DNA of 64,000 bases, from assembly GCA_025617745.1 (NCBI GenBank), contig CM046858.1, forward strand, positions 36,163,119-36,227,118, written 5' to 3'. The stretch is from Heliocidaris erythrogramma (Eukaryota; Echinodermata; Echinoidea; Camarodonta; Echinometridae). Both the position numbers and the translations under genes were made by a program. Each line of letters starts with the position of its first letter. Positions within the stretch are counted from its first letter, which is position 1. Of the stretch, positions 10,907-24,100 are shown piece after piece. The notes under the pieces are model-generated. The model was not told the origin of the DNA, did not search any database, and worked only from the letters and a program-made list of their open reading frames with translations.

Positions 10907-11689
10907 ACATAATCACACAAAATTTAAATTAACGTGATTTTTGATGGTGAATAAAAAGAGAAATCAACACGGCTACATTTACATGTTGTACACAATAATT
11001 GAGAAAAAAGACTTATGTGAGTAACAGTGGAAAAGATATCCCAATTGATCTCATAGTAGAGGAGGGAGCATATTTATGGAACAATATTGCACTGTAAAAA
11101 TTACAGACAAAAAGTAAGAAAGTATCCTACTGTAATCTTAATCAGGAGATAAAACAATGAGGATGCTCTGTAAGAAAAATACAGTGTGTAATATTGAAGG
11201 CCTACACAGATCACTGGCCACTGTACATAAATCACTGGTTATTTAACAGTCGCACGTGGTATTAGGCAGTGGGCTGTTTTTATGCCTTTCTGTTCTACAT
11301 TTTACTTCTCTCAGCTTATGGCTATTTCTCAAATTTAGGCCTTGGTTTGGTTTTCGTGATGATGGCAGCCAGATGTGAAATGTGGAGTTAGGCACAGCAA
11401 TACCCTTAGCAAATTTAAAGGGAGTGGCAAGTCGTAATCCATGGGCCTGACCAGTTGGCCTGACTCGGGCAAATTCGGATACAATCAGGTCCAATCGTGC
11501 GCTACCGAATGAATGTTATTGCCGGATTCCTCGCGCGATCGTTAACTCGAATCCCTCCATACGCAACCGACCAATGAGATTCAATACTTGAATAAAGAAC
11601 GCGCGATCTTGTTTACTCAAATTTGGGTCACTGTGCGAACTTTTATTCGCTGCGCACGATAAATCGAAGTCGCTTTGAACTTTGATCCA
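10907..11689. other. No gene recognised
   Basis: AT-rich sequence without a credible ORF, splice pattern or element terminus. The short ORFs here have no recognisable family motif. Confidence 0.5.
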
Positions 11690-12110
11690 GAGAAAGGAGC
11701 AGCCAACTGTAAAAGCGCCCATAGATTGCGACTTGTCGATCCCTTTAAGACAAAGTGTCACACGTACGGCGCTCACAAACAGATTGGAGGTTACAACATT
11801 TCAGGGCATCTGCATAGGAAGAGTTCGACGAGCCAAGCATGAGGCGGCAAGCTCTTTTTTGGATCTTCTCAAGCTGCTCGCTCTGACCTTTCGTTAGTCC
11901 AGAGCTCCAGACCGGAACACAGTATTCAAGGACTGGCCTTACATAAGTAGAGTAAACAACAATCAGTCTTTGAGTGGTAAATTAAAACCCTTTTAAGATC
12001 CTGAGCATGTGAAGCCTCATGTTAGCTTGCCTTAGCATGTTTTAAACCTTTGTGGACCACTTTAGATCACTTTGGATCTTTACACCAAGTAACTTGTAGG
12101 CCTACTTTAG
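11690..12110 (-). pseudogene. CR1/Rex-like LINE reverse transcriptase C-terminal relic
   Basis: On the minus strand the translation gives YKLLGVKIQSDLKWSTKV, a stop, NMLRQANMRLHMLRILKGF, a stop, then VVYSTYVRPVLEYCVPVW, SGLTKGQSEQLEKIQKRACR and LMLGSSNSSYADALKCC. The LLGV, RPVLEY.PVW and KIQKRACR..LG pattern is the region just after the polymerase domain of CR1-group LINEs. At least three stops interrupt it, so it is an old fragment. It lies downstream of the last exon of the hydroxylase gene. Confidence 0.8.
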
Positions 12111-12714
12111 CAATTGACATACGCTTTCGCAGTGTGCGCACCATGATGCGATCTCCAGTATCACTTTACCATCGATCTCTAACGTTACAGGCCTACAGCA
12201 TCGCACGCACGGCTCTATGCGAGCAGTTGATGCGGCCAAAATTGGGAGCCCTACATTGAAACACAGTACGTGGAACATCGTCTGCGGTGTACTATTCCAG
12301 TGTACTCCTATGCAAAAGATGCGTGATTATATTATTTTATTTTAAAAAGACATTATACTGATTGTCACATTAAATCGCCTTTAGAATTTCGTAAGGATAA
12401 ACTTGTTTTGCCTGTTTGTGCAGTTAATTTGTGGAAAAGACTTGACAGTGCTGAATTATTTGATTCTAAAAATGCTTAAAATTGTCTTGAAACAGTTTTT
12501 CTGCAAGCCCGAACATGGCGAACGGTGGCTCAAACGTAGGGGGCGTTGCTTTATACACTGGTATGGAGCGATGGATTTTACGTGTTAAACAAGTAGCGCG
12601 TCCATGATCAAAACAGAAGCTTGTACGCGTATAAACTGGGGTCATTTAAGGGTCATTTGTACCATGTCCTAAATACGAACTTATTGCTAACTCCTAGAAT
12701 AGGCGGTAGTCTAG

Positions 12715-13015
12715 TTACAGTTCGTCTTTTAGCTCATCGGATCCTGTAGCTGTATCACGTGACTCATCCACGTGACCATTTCTCAGCTCCCCTTCTTCAG
12801 CAGAGTTCTCCCGTTGCGCTTCGGCATTCTCTGAAGCAGGATTCGATGATGTAACGTCGACGTCATCACTGGATGATCTAGTGTCATCGCCTGTGCCTGT
12901 CGACGATTCCTCGTTAGAAGGTTCTCTTTCTATACTACTGCTGGCTGTCGCGGGTGCCGGTTCTGATCCTTGTTTTGAAAGCTTTGTAAAATATTTGTCG
13001 TGAAACTCCACTTGT
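12715..13015 (-). CDS. P4HTM-like: P4HTM-like, last exon with KDEL C-terminus
   Basis: The acceptor TTTGCAG precedes ACAAGTGG. One leading base completes the Arg codon begun at 18784, then [19 protein letters not shown], a Ser/Glu/Asp-rich low-complexity tail (about 75 residues) and SDELKDEL before TAA at 12715-12717. The start resembles the P4HTM segment after the NNW motif. KDEL is the classical signal for retrieval of ER-lumen proteins, so the C-terminus should be lumenal. Confidence 0.85.
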
Positions 13016-16000
13016 CTGCAAACATAGATTGAAATGCACACCATCATTTGGTTTTGATTATGTTCATGATTGGTCTTTACACAACAAGGAAGCAGCGACG
13101 TTTCAAAATGAAACCTTGATAACTTATTTGTCCACTTAATAGTCCCGAGTTATTAGATGGAATTGTGCCTATTATTTTTATTTTCGACTTCCTTTCTACA
13201 CATTCCCTAATGCCAATTAGGATTTTTTTTAGAAAGAGGAGTAATTATAACAATATTAATAGGCATTTTAATGACTCCTATTACGGAGGCGTGCAAGAAA
13301 TAATGAAGGGGGAAACAAGGGTCGAAATGAATGACATATCCTTGTGTCAATCATTGCCAAAACGATGAATTTTTAACTTGGATATGAATCTTGGTATGTT
13401 GTAGTTGTAGTATGCTGAACTTCATTGCTAATGAAGTTGCTGCGGCAGAGACAATACTTTCGCCGCAGGCGAGTTTTGTACTTGGCCTTATTGATGTAAT
13501 GATCTTAGAACAAAGACAAAAATATGTGAACTCTTAAAAAGTAAAAGAGCCATCCTTCTAATCTTTACGAAAACTTATTCTATGCAATTCTATGATGATG
13601 ATGTTTCACATTTCAATTTTTTTGCGGCATATTGCCGTAAAAAAAATCAAAGGTGCAGGCTCCTGCACCTTTGATTTTTTAACGGCAATATGGTGAAATA
13701 GTTAAGTTTTGAGGCATGTTTTGATGTGTTAATGACCGTCAGTTTAACCCTTTCAGGACAGGAATTATTTAAGGGCTAAATTGATCACATTTCGTTCTTC
13801 AAATTGGCAACACTAATATTTTTTTTCTTTTGTGCTATCATGGTTCTAATAAGGTGTCTTGAAAACAATATACAGGGCTACAAATTTGGTCGACAGGTTG
13901 AAAATATTGTCAATTTTGATTAAAAAACAATGATTTGAACCTCTCAATGTGCTGCCAAAAATCTAAGGATTTTAAAGCTTATTCTCGTTTGTTCCTGGCA
14001 TCAAAAAAATAAACATAGTGTATGCAGAAATTTTTGCTCTTTCCACTCATGCATCTGGTATATTTTTTAGAGCTCTGAATCAAAAGTTATTGAGCCAAAC
14101 AACAAAATGTCTTGAAAGGGTTAAAAATAGAAAGGAGTGGAGTGAGCTCCACAAGCGAAGAGCAAAGGACATTATATCCATTATTAAAGTGGGTACTTAG
14201 AAAGTAGGACCAGATGAGCGGAAGCCAGGACGAAGATGGCGCTGTTCAGTCTGTGAGGGACGTTGTATTCAACAACAACAAAAAAGACTTCCAGTGTCCC
14301 ACGCGAGAATCTCCGTTTCAATTCTCCGGATAAAAATACGGATATTAAAAAACACAATCTTTGAGTGGCATAAATATATGGTATCTTTTTGATACGCCAC
14401 TTCTGATATCCAGACCTACAATAACCTACGATGAAACCTACAAAAACAAACGGCGGCGTCGCTAGAGAGGAGGGGTGGCACCCCATTCAGAATTGCGGAC
14501 GGGCAAATGCGCCACCCCTACAGGGGCGTCGCTAGAACCTTTTGAATTGGGGTGTGCTCCCCAAATGTGCCCACAACTTTTTAGGGTACATGTATATGAC
14601 ACCTAAATTTGCCGACAAAAATGCTTTACACTAGTCTCCCCCCTCAATGTACTACTACTAATAAAAGAAAATCGCAGGTGTAGCTAGAGGTCTAGATCAT
14701 ACGGGCCCATTTTCGAAAGGGGGGCTGACGCCTTTTGCCCAGATATCTAGGTTTTCAATTTCTTATTTTTTTGCCATCGAGCGAAGCGACTGAGCAAAGA
14801 AGGAAAAAAAAAATTTTCGTAGTGAAAATGAATGGGAGATACAGGTGAGTTGAGTCACAAGGAGAGTTGAGTCACTAGGAGAGTTGAGTCATTAGGAGAG
14901 TTGATCCACCTCCGAGAACTACAGTACCACTTGCATTCAAGAATTACAGTTCAAATGCCCTCTGTTTTCTTTCTTTTCAGTTGAGGCAAAAAGTTGCATA
15001 ACAGCTCTATAAACATTTCCTCAAAAAAGAGGATTTTAGAGTTCGAGGTTATTTTTTGTCGCATTGTGGGCAACATTTAGCCTGTGCATTGCAAATTTAT
15101 TGAAGAGGTTTTGATGGAATTTGATAGAACTGCTTTGGAGGGAGTCAATTCACATGTCAAAAAGGCCGACCTGGGGAGAGATGAGCCACTAATCATTAGA
15201 ATAATTGATCCATGGCTCAACTCTCCTCTGGTACACATTTTATACCAGTGTGTGATATTACTACTTGAAAAAGAAACTGCTGTATTCAAGCGACTACAGA
15301 AACTGCACATCCCTTTTGTCCTAGGCTCTCAAATGCAAATCTCATGAAACATGAGTTAACAGAGATATGACTACATTTGAAAGACATAATTATTAAGCCT
15401 ATGTACGCTACATGAAACACAATGTCAGCGGAAGGCTACGTGTAAAATCTCGGGAGATCGCCCTTGAAGTATATGAACTGGCTGCTATTGGCAGTCATGA
15501 CAATAGGAAAATACATGTAATACATTGTGGTATTCTACTGAGCGAAAAGTACTAAGGCACAATTAAACACTACTTAAGTCTATTACCTTGGTCCTAGGAT
15601 AGCAGAATCAAATCTCAAAACGCCATTTCTTGAAATGGGCAGTCAGTTTGTTTTTCTTCCTTGCTAAAAAATATTCAATTTCTTTGTTTTTTAACGAAAG
15701 ATTTAAATGATACCATATTAGGGAGACTATTATTAAACTTGCAGATATAAATATGGTATTTCATTAACAGAAATAAATATGAAACAAATTTGTCGGTACA
15801 AATTCCAAAGAGTTTTTAAAAGTTGGTAACATTCATGACCAAACTGCAATTCTAAGAAATTATGGCAAGGAGGTCCTGCCAAATTGGAGCAACTTTTTCA
15901 CAATCACAAAATAAGTGGATCATTGTTTCATCCTTTTCAGCACATAACGTGCAACTGGGAGAGTCTTTCCTTTTAAGCTTAAAAAGAAAATCGTTCAGAG

Positions 16001-18104
16001 CAATAGCTTTATGGGAAATTTTGAATGACCTCAGTTTGGTATCAATAGTACAAAAAACATTTGTGTTGTGGACCCTTTCCCAATTAATGTTTAATGGTAC
16101 AGGTAAATTGTCACTCCAATAAGCATACCTCTTCTCAGGAACATGAGATCTAAGTAATAAATTATATGCATTCTTATAGGAATTTCTTTTGAATTCAATA
16201 GTTTGTGAAGTACAGTTTCATGAACTCCCACAATATGAACATCAAACTATCTACCAACTTGTATTTCAATCATTTTTTTTTTGGATTCCATGTGTTGCGA
16301 ATACCTAGCATCATAGAAACATATATTAGTTAATCAGTTCAATCGGGACCTTCCATTTGAAATATCCAGTCTGTTTAAGTAAGGTAATAAGCTAATAAAA
16401 ACATTAGAAATGACAGGAATTTGATAGCCTCACATTTCAAGGAATAACATGTAGCTCAAAATCACAAACAGTTCAATTGATTTAGTAGCCACAAAAGGAG
16501 GAAATGACATGCAAAACAGCACATATTTCGCAAAAACCGAACATTTGCACATTCATCAGAGTTGTAAATATTGAATCTTCATGGATGGAATAACTCGTCA
16601 TTCTTCACGGGAAGTACTCTATTTGCAGTGGATTGTGGTGTATATAGTTGGTTAGATACGAACAATCAAAATTACAATTATGTATGTATTGATGACGTAC
16701 AAAGTCCGATTTATATTTTCAACACATTTTTTCCTTTCCGAAGTATTTTAGGTTATCCTTTTTTTATTGAATCTGTATAGGCGTATGGACAGTAGTGACA
16801 GTAGGGCTGATGTTTTTAACTCTAATTTCAACAGTTCGAAATTTGGGCGAACAAGCAAGCAAAAGACTGCCACTTTACTATAGTGTAATTAGAATTATTG
16901 ATATACATGTAATGAATAATCTAAATAAGATATGCATATCATAAATGAACCCTCTCGCTGCCTGAATATGGGGTGAAGGTTGACCGAAAAATTGTCAATT
17001 CAAAATCACTGGGGGAGGGGGCTGCAACCCGACGGACCTTATAACGTAACAAAGGAAAGTACAAATATTCAGTAAAATATTTGTATCTCTGCAACTGTGT
17101 GTGGGTTTGTGTAAATTTATGATCGTCTTGTTTTAAAGTCTTTTTTGGTGGACTAACTTTATGTGCAGTGACCGCACTGGTTGTGTATACAATGAAATTA
17201 AAAGAACAACTTTTAGCTTAATGCATTCCTGTAAATGGCCATTAAATATATCATATGCATTCCATCTGTTTTCTTCGTTAAATGTTATAGCTTATAATTG
17301 AATTCTGCTCCCATCTTCTATACAGTGTGAGTCAATAAAAAGGATACCCATATTCAAGCCCCAATATTTGAAAAAACCAAGTGAAATCGCTAAAATGTAT
17401 TATAATGGTATGATAGATGATGATGTCTTCTTTAATTTGATAGGCTGCTCACCAAAATGCGATCATGGATGACTGAGCACTGGCCATTTTCAAAAAGTAT
17501 ATCAAAATCGTCTTTGCCCAAGTTTGGGCTGAATGGTGTTCGGGAGTTGCTTTCATTATTTAACAATCTTACAGACATAGGGTAATTATTTGAAATGATA
17601 GTGCATCATTTCCTTTCAGATGTCACAATGAGGTCTGTCAGGTGTGTGACCTAGCACCTACTTTTCTCATATTTCCCTTGGAGTGCAAGTTTCCACTTTA
17701 GTGTGTGTTGGGATTGCTCTGAAGAGTTTGAAAGAATTTCACTAAAGGAGTGAACATTCTTTCTCTTGAGAGGGAAAAATTGGGTCGGTCACGTGTATGA
17801 CCACTCAAAGTAAGGGTGTTTTTAAATGTCTCTGTAAAAATATTATGGTTTGAAAGTTTGTTTTTCTTGTCAAAGAAAGGGAATCCTTTTTCATGGAAGA
17901 AACTGGTGATATTATATAAAAAAACAATAACATGTAATCTGATTTTCCAGCCAGGAGGCAATATTTGATGGTCACGTGTGTGACCGTTTTTTTCACTTTA
18001 CAAAGAATGGCTCTGTAACGGATAAAATGGATTAAATTCTGTTTTGGTGTCTTTTTGAAAAAGGGAAAGGCCGATGACATATTGAACAGTTTAAATTCAA
18101 GAAT

Positions 18105-18140
<36 letters not shown>

Positions 18141-21100
18141 ACGCGCATGTAATGGGGTTGTGTGCAGAGTCGTCACGAGAATATTTAAGAGGGAAAAGTT
18201 GTGGTAGACCTGGGGAGCGTTTCATCAAGCATTTTGTCAGTGATTTTTACCGACAACTGAAATCCTTGCATCTGATTGGCTGAGAGCAAATTTGTCAGTA
18301 AAAATCACTGACAAAATGCTTGATGAAATGCTCCCCAGATCTACCGGGAAAAAAATAATCTTAGAAACCTTGTTCGCGGAGATCTCAAAACCATAAGATG
18401 ATGCAGTTGCTGTATTTATTGATTTCTCGATGAAAACGGAAATGTGCAAGCAGGTTTTGCAAAGCGATATACCATAGAAATCCGAAATATCAGAGATAAT
18501 CAGGGGCGGTTCCAGAATTTTGTACAAGAGGGGGCACAGAGCCGGAAAAGTACACAATTAAGGGGGTATTTTTTTATGGTGTACTTAAAGTAGGTATTCA
18601 AAGAAAATCACAAATATGGCAATTAATGTATCAAAAAAAAAGGGGGGGCGGGCCGGTTTCCCCCTATGGAGATCCGCCATAAGATCTCTATGCAAAATAT
18701 TGGCATCGCCCTCTATCGACGAGACCAGCGTTTAATATAAACCTCATAAAGGGACAATGAAAGACATCAACAGGCCGACTTACCGACTGTATATGTCATC
18801 TACTGATATCCAATTGTTAGCTATCCACTTGACTCCACGTGTTACCTTACATCCGCCATGTAGAGCATATTTATCCAGTGCTCCTAACCAGCCTGAAAAT
18901 ATTAAGAATATTATCCCAGGATTATTCTTTCATTATTATAATACACAAATAGACAGGGCCCGTGAGAATCCAGTGCGATCTACGATATTTAGTTTTTGAT
19001 GAGGGATATAAAACAAAATTATTATAGGGTCTACATGGCCTTTATTTCGGAAACCTACTTCGATCTATGACTGTGGTCGGTCTCAGCGCGCGACTATCCA
19101 TTGTCCATACAAGCTGCACATACTTAGCGTACAGTGTGTTACACTATGTATAACGTTGGAGGTCTAACGACAACGTTAAATTTAGGTCATCTAACACTAA
19201 CTTGTCATACCTATATGTCCTAGATTAAACTTAGATCCAGAGCTATTTATTTTTTGATGAGGGATATAAAAGAAACATACAGGGTCGAAGTGACTATAGT
19301 CGTCTATTTCTTCGATGGGCGAGAGCCCCGAGAGCTAAGAAATAGACGATTGCCTGTAGTCGCTGAGAGCGATCCCATAGATCGTACTAGATTTCCGAAT
19401 AAAGGCCCTATTGGATTTCAAATTGAAAAGGTTTATTTAATAGTTGACTATTCTCTTGGTATTTACATGGTAGTTATTATTGTGGCAATACTTGTGGTTG
19501 GGTTGTCTTGGTCCGGCTGAAGCAAAGGTCATCTACATGTCAACATTTAAAGGGATAGTTCACCCTGACAATAAGTTGGTTTTAATAAATTCAGAGAAAC
19601 AAAAGAAACATACCAGTGAAGGTTTGGCGAAAATCCGTTAAAGAATTATGGAGTTATGGATTTTTAAAGTTTTGATTTTGTGACGTCACATGCGAGCAGC
19701 TCCCCCATGTGTCATGTGATATAAATTCCAGAAAATGACATTTTCTCAGAAAAATGGAAATGGTGTTACGTGTGCATTCAATATAACATCTTAAACATCA
19801 TTTCATACCCGCTCCTCTAAGAAAAATATCTTCAGTCATCATGAACCATTGAAAAATGGGAATTTATAGAATTTATATTACATGACGTATGGGGTAGCTG
19901 CTCGCATATGACGTCACAAATTTAAACCTTAAAACACCCATAACTCTCTTATTCCTTGATGGATTTTTGTCAAACCTTCACCAATATTTTTCTCTTATTT
20001 TTCTGCTTTTATTAAAACCAACTTATTGTCAGGGTGAAGTATCCCTTTAAGAAGTAAATCTGTATTGCCGGTGTCTTGAATTTGATATTTTTACCTGTTT
20101 CTGGGTCAAGAAGGTGATTATACCACATAACAGTCTTTCCCTTGGCAGGGTGTATCACCATATTGGCATCGTCACAGTGGTTTTTCAGATCTGTCACCGT
20201 TACTTCATGTTCATTAAAAACCTGAATTATTATTTTTTAAATAGAAAATTAATAGAAACTTTAGAAAACTTTAAGCCTATAATTTGACAAGAATAAAGCA
20301 TCACCATTTAGTCGAGAAAGAGGTCAGATATATGTAAAATTTCCGTTTTCCCCCATTAAAACATATAAGTTTGATTTTTCTCAATGTTGATTGATTCTGT
20401 ACTAAAACGAATATATTATTCAAAAGAGAATTAAACAATCATGGGATATAAAAAATAAGCTGTATTTCCTTAAATTGTATTCCGATTGGGTTGAGTTTAA
20501 GTTGAATTTATTTTTTTCATCACGGTTAAAAAGGCCGGGAATACATTAAGAATACATTACAAGTAAAATAGAAAATAACCGTGATATATTATACAACATA
20601 ACAAATATAAACATGTATTAAAAAACATTCAGAAGGATAATTGCATCAAAGGTACAACAACCAGAAGCAAACAGACGGGTATAAAATATGAGATGGGATG
20701 TTATTTTTAAACGTATCAATATTTGGGGGCATCATACTATTTTCACTGAATCTAATAAACTGACCGTACCTATACCGAGTGTCCCCCCAAAACGATACAC
20801 ATTTAAAATGGCCCCCAAATAATTTTTTATCGAATTGTGGGGAAAAAATATGGATAGTCGAATGTCTCTGCTATCATAGGACACCAAAAAGTCGGAAAAT
20901 GTTTTATGCTTGAGTGAGCACTGCCCACTTTTGTAAAGGACATGAAAACTAGGTTGCGCAGGAATTGGCTATCCACTTAATTGGCTGAAGTGAAAAGTTA
21001 TCCAGTTTAGAAATTGCTGATTGTCTGATGAGTTTATGATAAATTATGATGGATATGGGTCTGTACATGCGCTTATCGAGCCGATGAAGGCAATCAACCC

Positions 21101-24100
21101 ATGCGCCACTTTCATTTTCATTTTTCAATCACTTTTTAAACGATTTCACTCATTCATGGCACCATACCAGTCAATGACTCCTCGTGTGAGCCGGGATTTC
21201 GGAATGAGGATAGTATTCCTGGTCCCCGTTACTCAAAAATAAGTCGGCAGTTAATTTATATTTTGCATCTGATCGCTATGCAGTGGCGTATCCAGGATTT
21301 CCCCATAGGGGGGGGGGGGGCGCCAGGAATTATTGATCGCCGTCATGGGGGAGGGGTCTTTGGAAAATTTTTGCTTCTGAAGAAGGGCTGAGATGCAAAA
21401 TAGTGCTATATGTGACAAATTTTGAAGCCTATTTAATGAACAATATTTTCAATTGGTATGAGGATTTTTTATTTTTTTTTGCTAGTTTTTTTTTTTACGA
21501 CGGCCAATAGGGGGGGGGGGGCGCGCGCCTGTTGCCCCCCCCCGGATACGCCCCTGCTATGTACGTGCAATTGATCGCAAAATATCAATCATGCGATTCG
21601 TTGATTGAAAGTACGATGAAGATTTGTGTCACGGGGCCCCGTCTTTACCTGAGAGCTATATGTTGCATTATCAGCCAGTGGAAATGCCGTCTCACCCCCT
21701 TCCTCGACGTCATTCAAATACGTCATAATGGTGATGTACCTATAAAGAATATGGACATAACGAAGTTTGAATTTATTTCAGGAGCAAATATCTTTGTGTG
21801 ATGATATATAGTGAGTGGGGTTGCCTCCCAAGATTTTTCTAGATACATACACTTCCTCCCTCTCTCTCTCTCTCTCTACCTTAGTCTCAAATATGTTTTA
21901 TGGGAGCATTTTGGTATATTAGCATAATTGGTAAAGGCTCTTGACCCTCATAGGAGAGGTTTTGGGTTCGATTCTCAATCGGTGCTTGAATCCTTGGACA
22001 ACGTGCACTGTAAAAATAACTGTAGATTAACAGGTTTTTTGACTTGTAACTGTAGATTAACAGCTAGTTTTCCTGCCATTTCACAAGAAAAATACCGTAT
22101 TAACAGAAAAACGGCCAAAACTTGTAATTTTACAAGTCAAAAAACCTGTTAATATACAGTTATTTTTTATAGTGTGGTTTAGAAAGTGTCCCTCAATCCT
22201 GGGGTAACAATATAATGAGGATCCATTGGAAGAGCAGTATTCATACTGACGAGGGAACCCCAGTAAATAAGACCATGTTATTATCTTTGCCGCTATCATT
22301 ACATTTTTATATTATCATTATTATTATAATTATCACTAAAAAATTTATTATTATTATCATTATTATTATTAATATTGTCATTACTTTTGTTATTATTATC
22401 ATTAGTTTTGTAGTTATTATTATCCTTTCTTGGGTATATATGTATCGCTATTAGTAGTATTCTCCTATAAGGCATTTGGCTACAGGCCTCTATTTTAATA
22501 GTATTTGGATCACCTAATTAAAGCTCGTTATCGCACTTTTACTCTTTATTTGTATTATTTGGATTTGGCCTTTTTGCTCACGTTTTGCATTCACGCTAAT
22601 GAGTACAAGACGAAAAGTCTCACGGTGTCTTTATCCAAAACCTATTTTTTTCAATGAACATGTTATCATTATAAAGTGATAAATGTTGCCCATTATCACT
22701 ATACGCCTCTAAAATGTTAAATGAACAACAAAAATTAAAGACTTCCACCACATAGTCCCGATAATGGATCGACATTCACATTTGTTATTATACACAGCTA
22801 GCAGCAGCACTCCAGTATATTTCATGCTTATTTTTCAATTGACATTAAGTAATGACTGGAATTTTGGCAAAGATCAAGGATATGCAATCGTATTATCGAT
22901 GAGTGTCTCCACGATTTATGTTTACAATCTTTTAATAATGCTTTTCTATGAAGAGTAAAATTATTTCCAGAATAAACATACCGTGAAGTGTTTTCACTCC
23001 AAATGATTTTAGATTGGGCAAGCAAATAGTAGGCTTATGTCAAACTCTCTGTGTACTTGACTTCCAGCCAGCTTTTGAACTTGGCAAACAATGGCAGCAA
23101 ACCTGACTACCATGACCATGACGAATGATGGATAAATGTGTTGAAGTGAGAGGTGAATAAATTTAATCCTATTTCATGGTTTTGCCTTCAGCGTGGGGTA
23201 TCTAAATTTATTGTTAAAAGGGGGTGAGGGGATGTTCGAGGCAGTGGCGTAGCTTGGGTCCAAACATTGAAGGGGCACCAGTTTCGGGAGGGGAGTATTT
23301 GCAGGTCTTATTCGATGGATGAAACGCAAATTTAGAATAATCAGAAGGCCATTGATTACGGGGTGGTGTAGGTATAGGTTAGGTTATTTTCGGATAAAGG
23401 GGTGACTGTACGTGTTATTGTCCTTACCTGCATATCCTTCCTTTAGGATGAGTGTGCGTGACGTTCTGTAAGGTCATCATGCTCTGAATGCAGCTCGTCG
23501 CAGGGTCAATCTCCATGGTATCATAATGGGCGTGGTAATAACCACCGGGGTGATAGCGTGCAACCTGCTCTCGACCAATCAGAATGAGGAGTTAATAGTA
23601 TCCATATGATTTGTAAACACATTTTTAGGCATTTTACTCCCAGTGTTAAAGATCGTATGATCGATCTGTAATGAAAAACAAAAGTCAGAAAAAATTGGAA
23701 CCAGCGGGATTCGAACCTGTCATCTAACCACCAGGCTATTCTGGTTCACGGCCAAGTCACGATGAACTGGAATCAAATACCCAAGATCCTATTCTTTCTG
23801 ACTCATTAATATTCAACAGTCCGCCGTAGACAATGGGTAGTAAACGAAGAAGCTTGATGGGAGGAATTTTAATTTGTAAACAAATTTTTAGGCATTACAA
23901 ATTAAAATTCCTCCCATCCAGCTTCTTTGTTTAGTATCCACATGCTTGAGATGAGCATACAGTTTTAAGAAATATGCCATATGTTTTAACATTAATGTAA
24001 CGATTAAGAGCAAGTTCAAGGAAAAAAGGCGTAAAAACCCAAGGGTTAAAAAGTATGTACTGTTTTGTTTAACATTTTGTTTTCGTTGTGGTTAATATTT

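Noticed and set aside
15084..15347. 87-codon plus-strand ORF ([20 protein letters not shown]...) as a gene
   Set aside because: No recognisable domain, no splice or element context, and length is within chance for an intron of this size.
17698..18176. Minus-strand ORFs ending in a Ser/Leu repeat
   Set aside because: Low-complexity translation of the GA microsatellite and AT-rich DNA; no family features.
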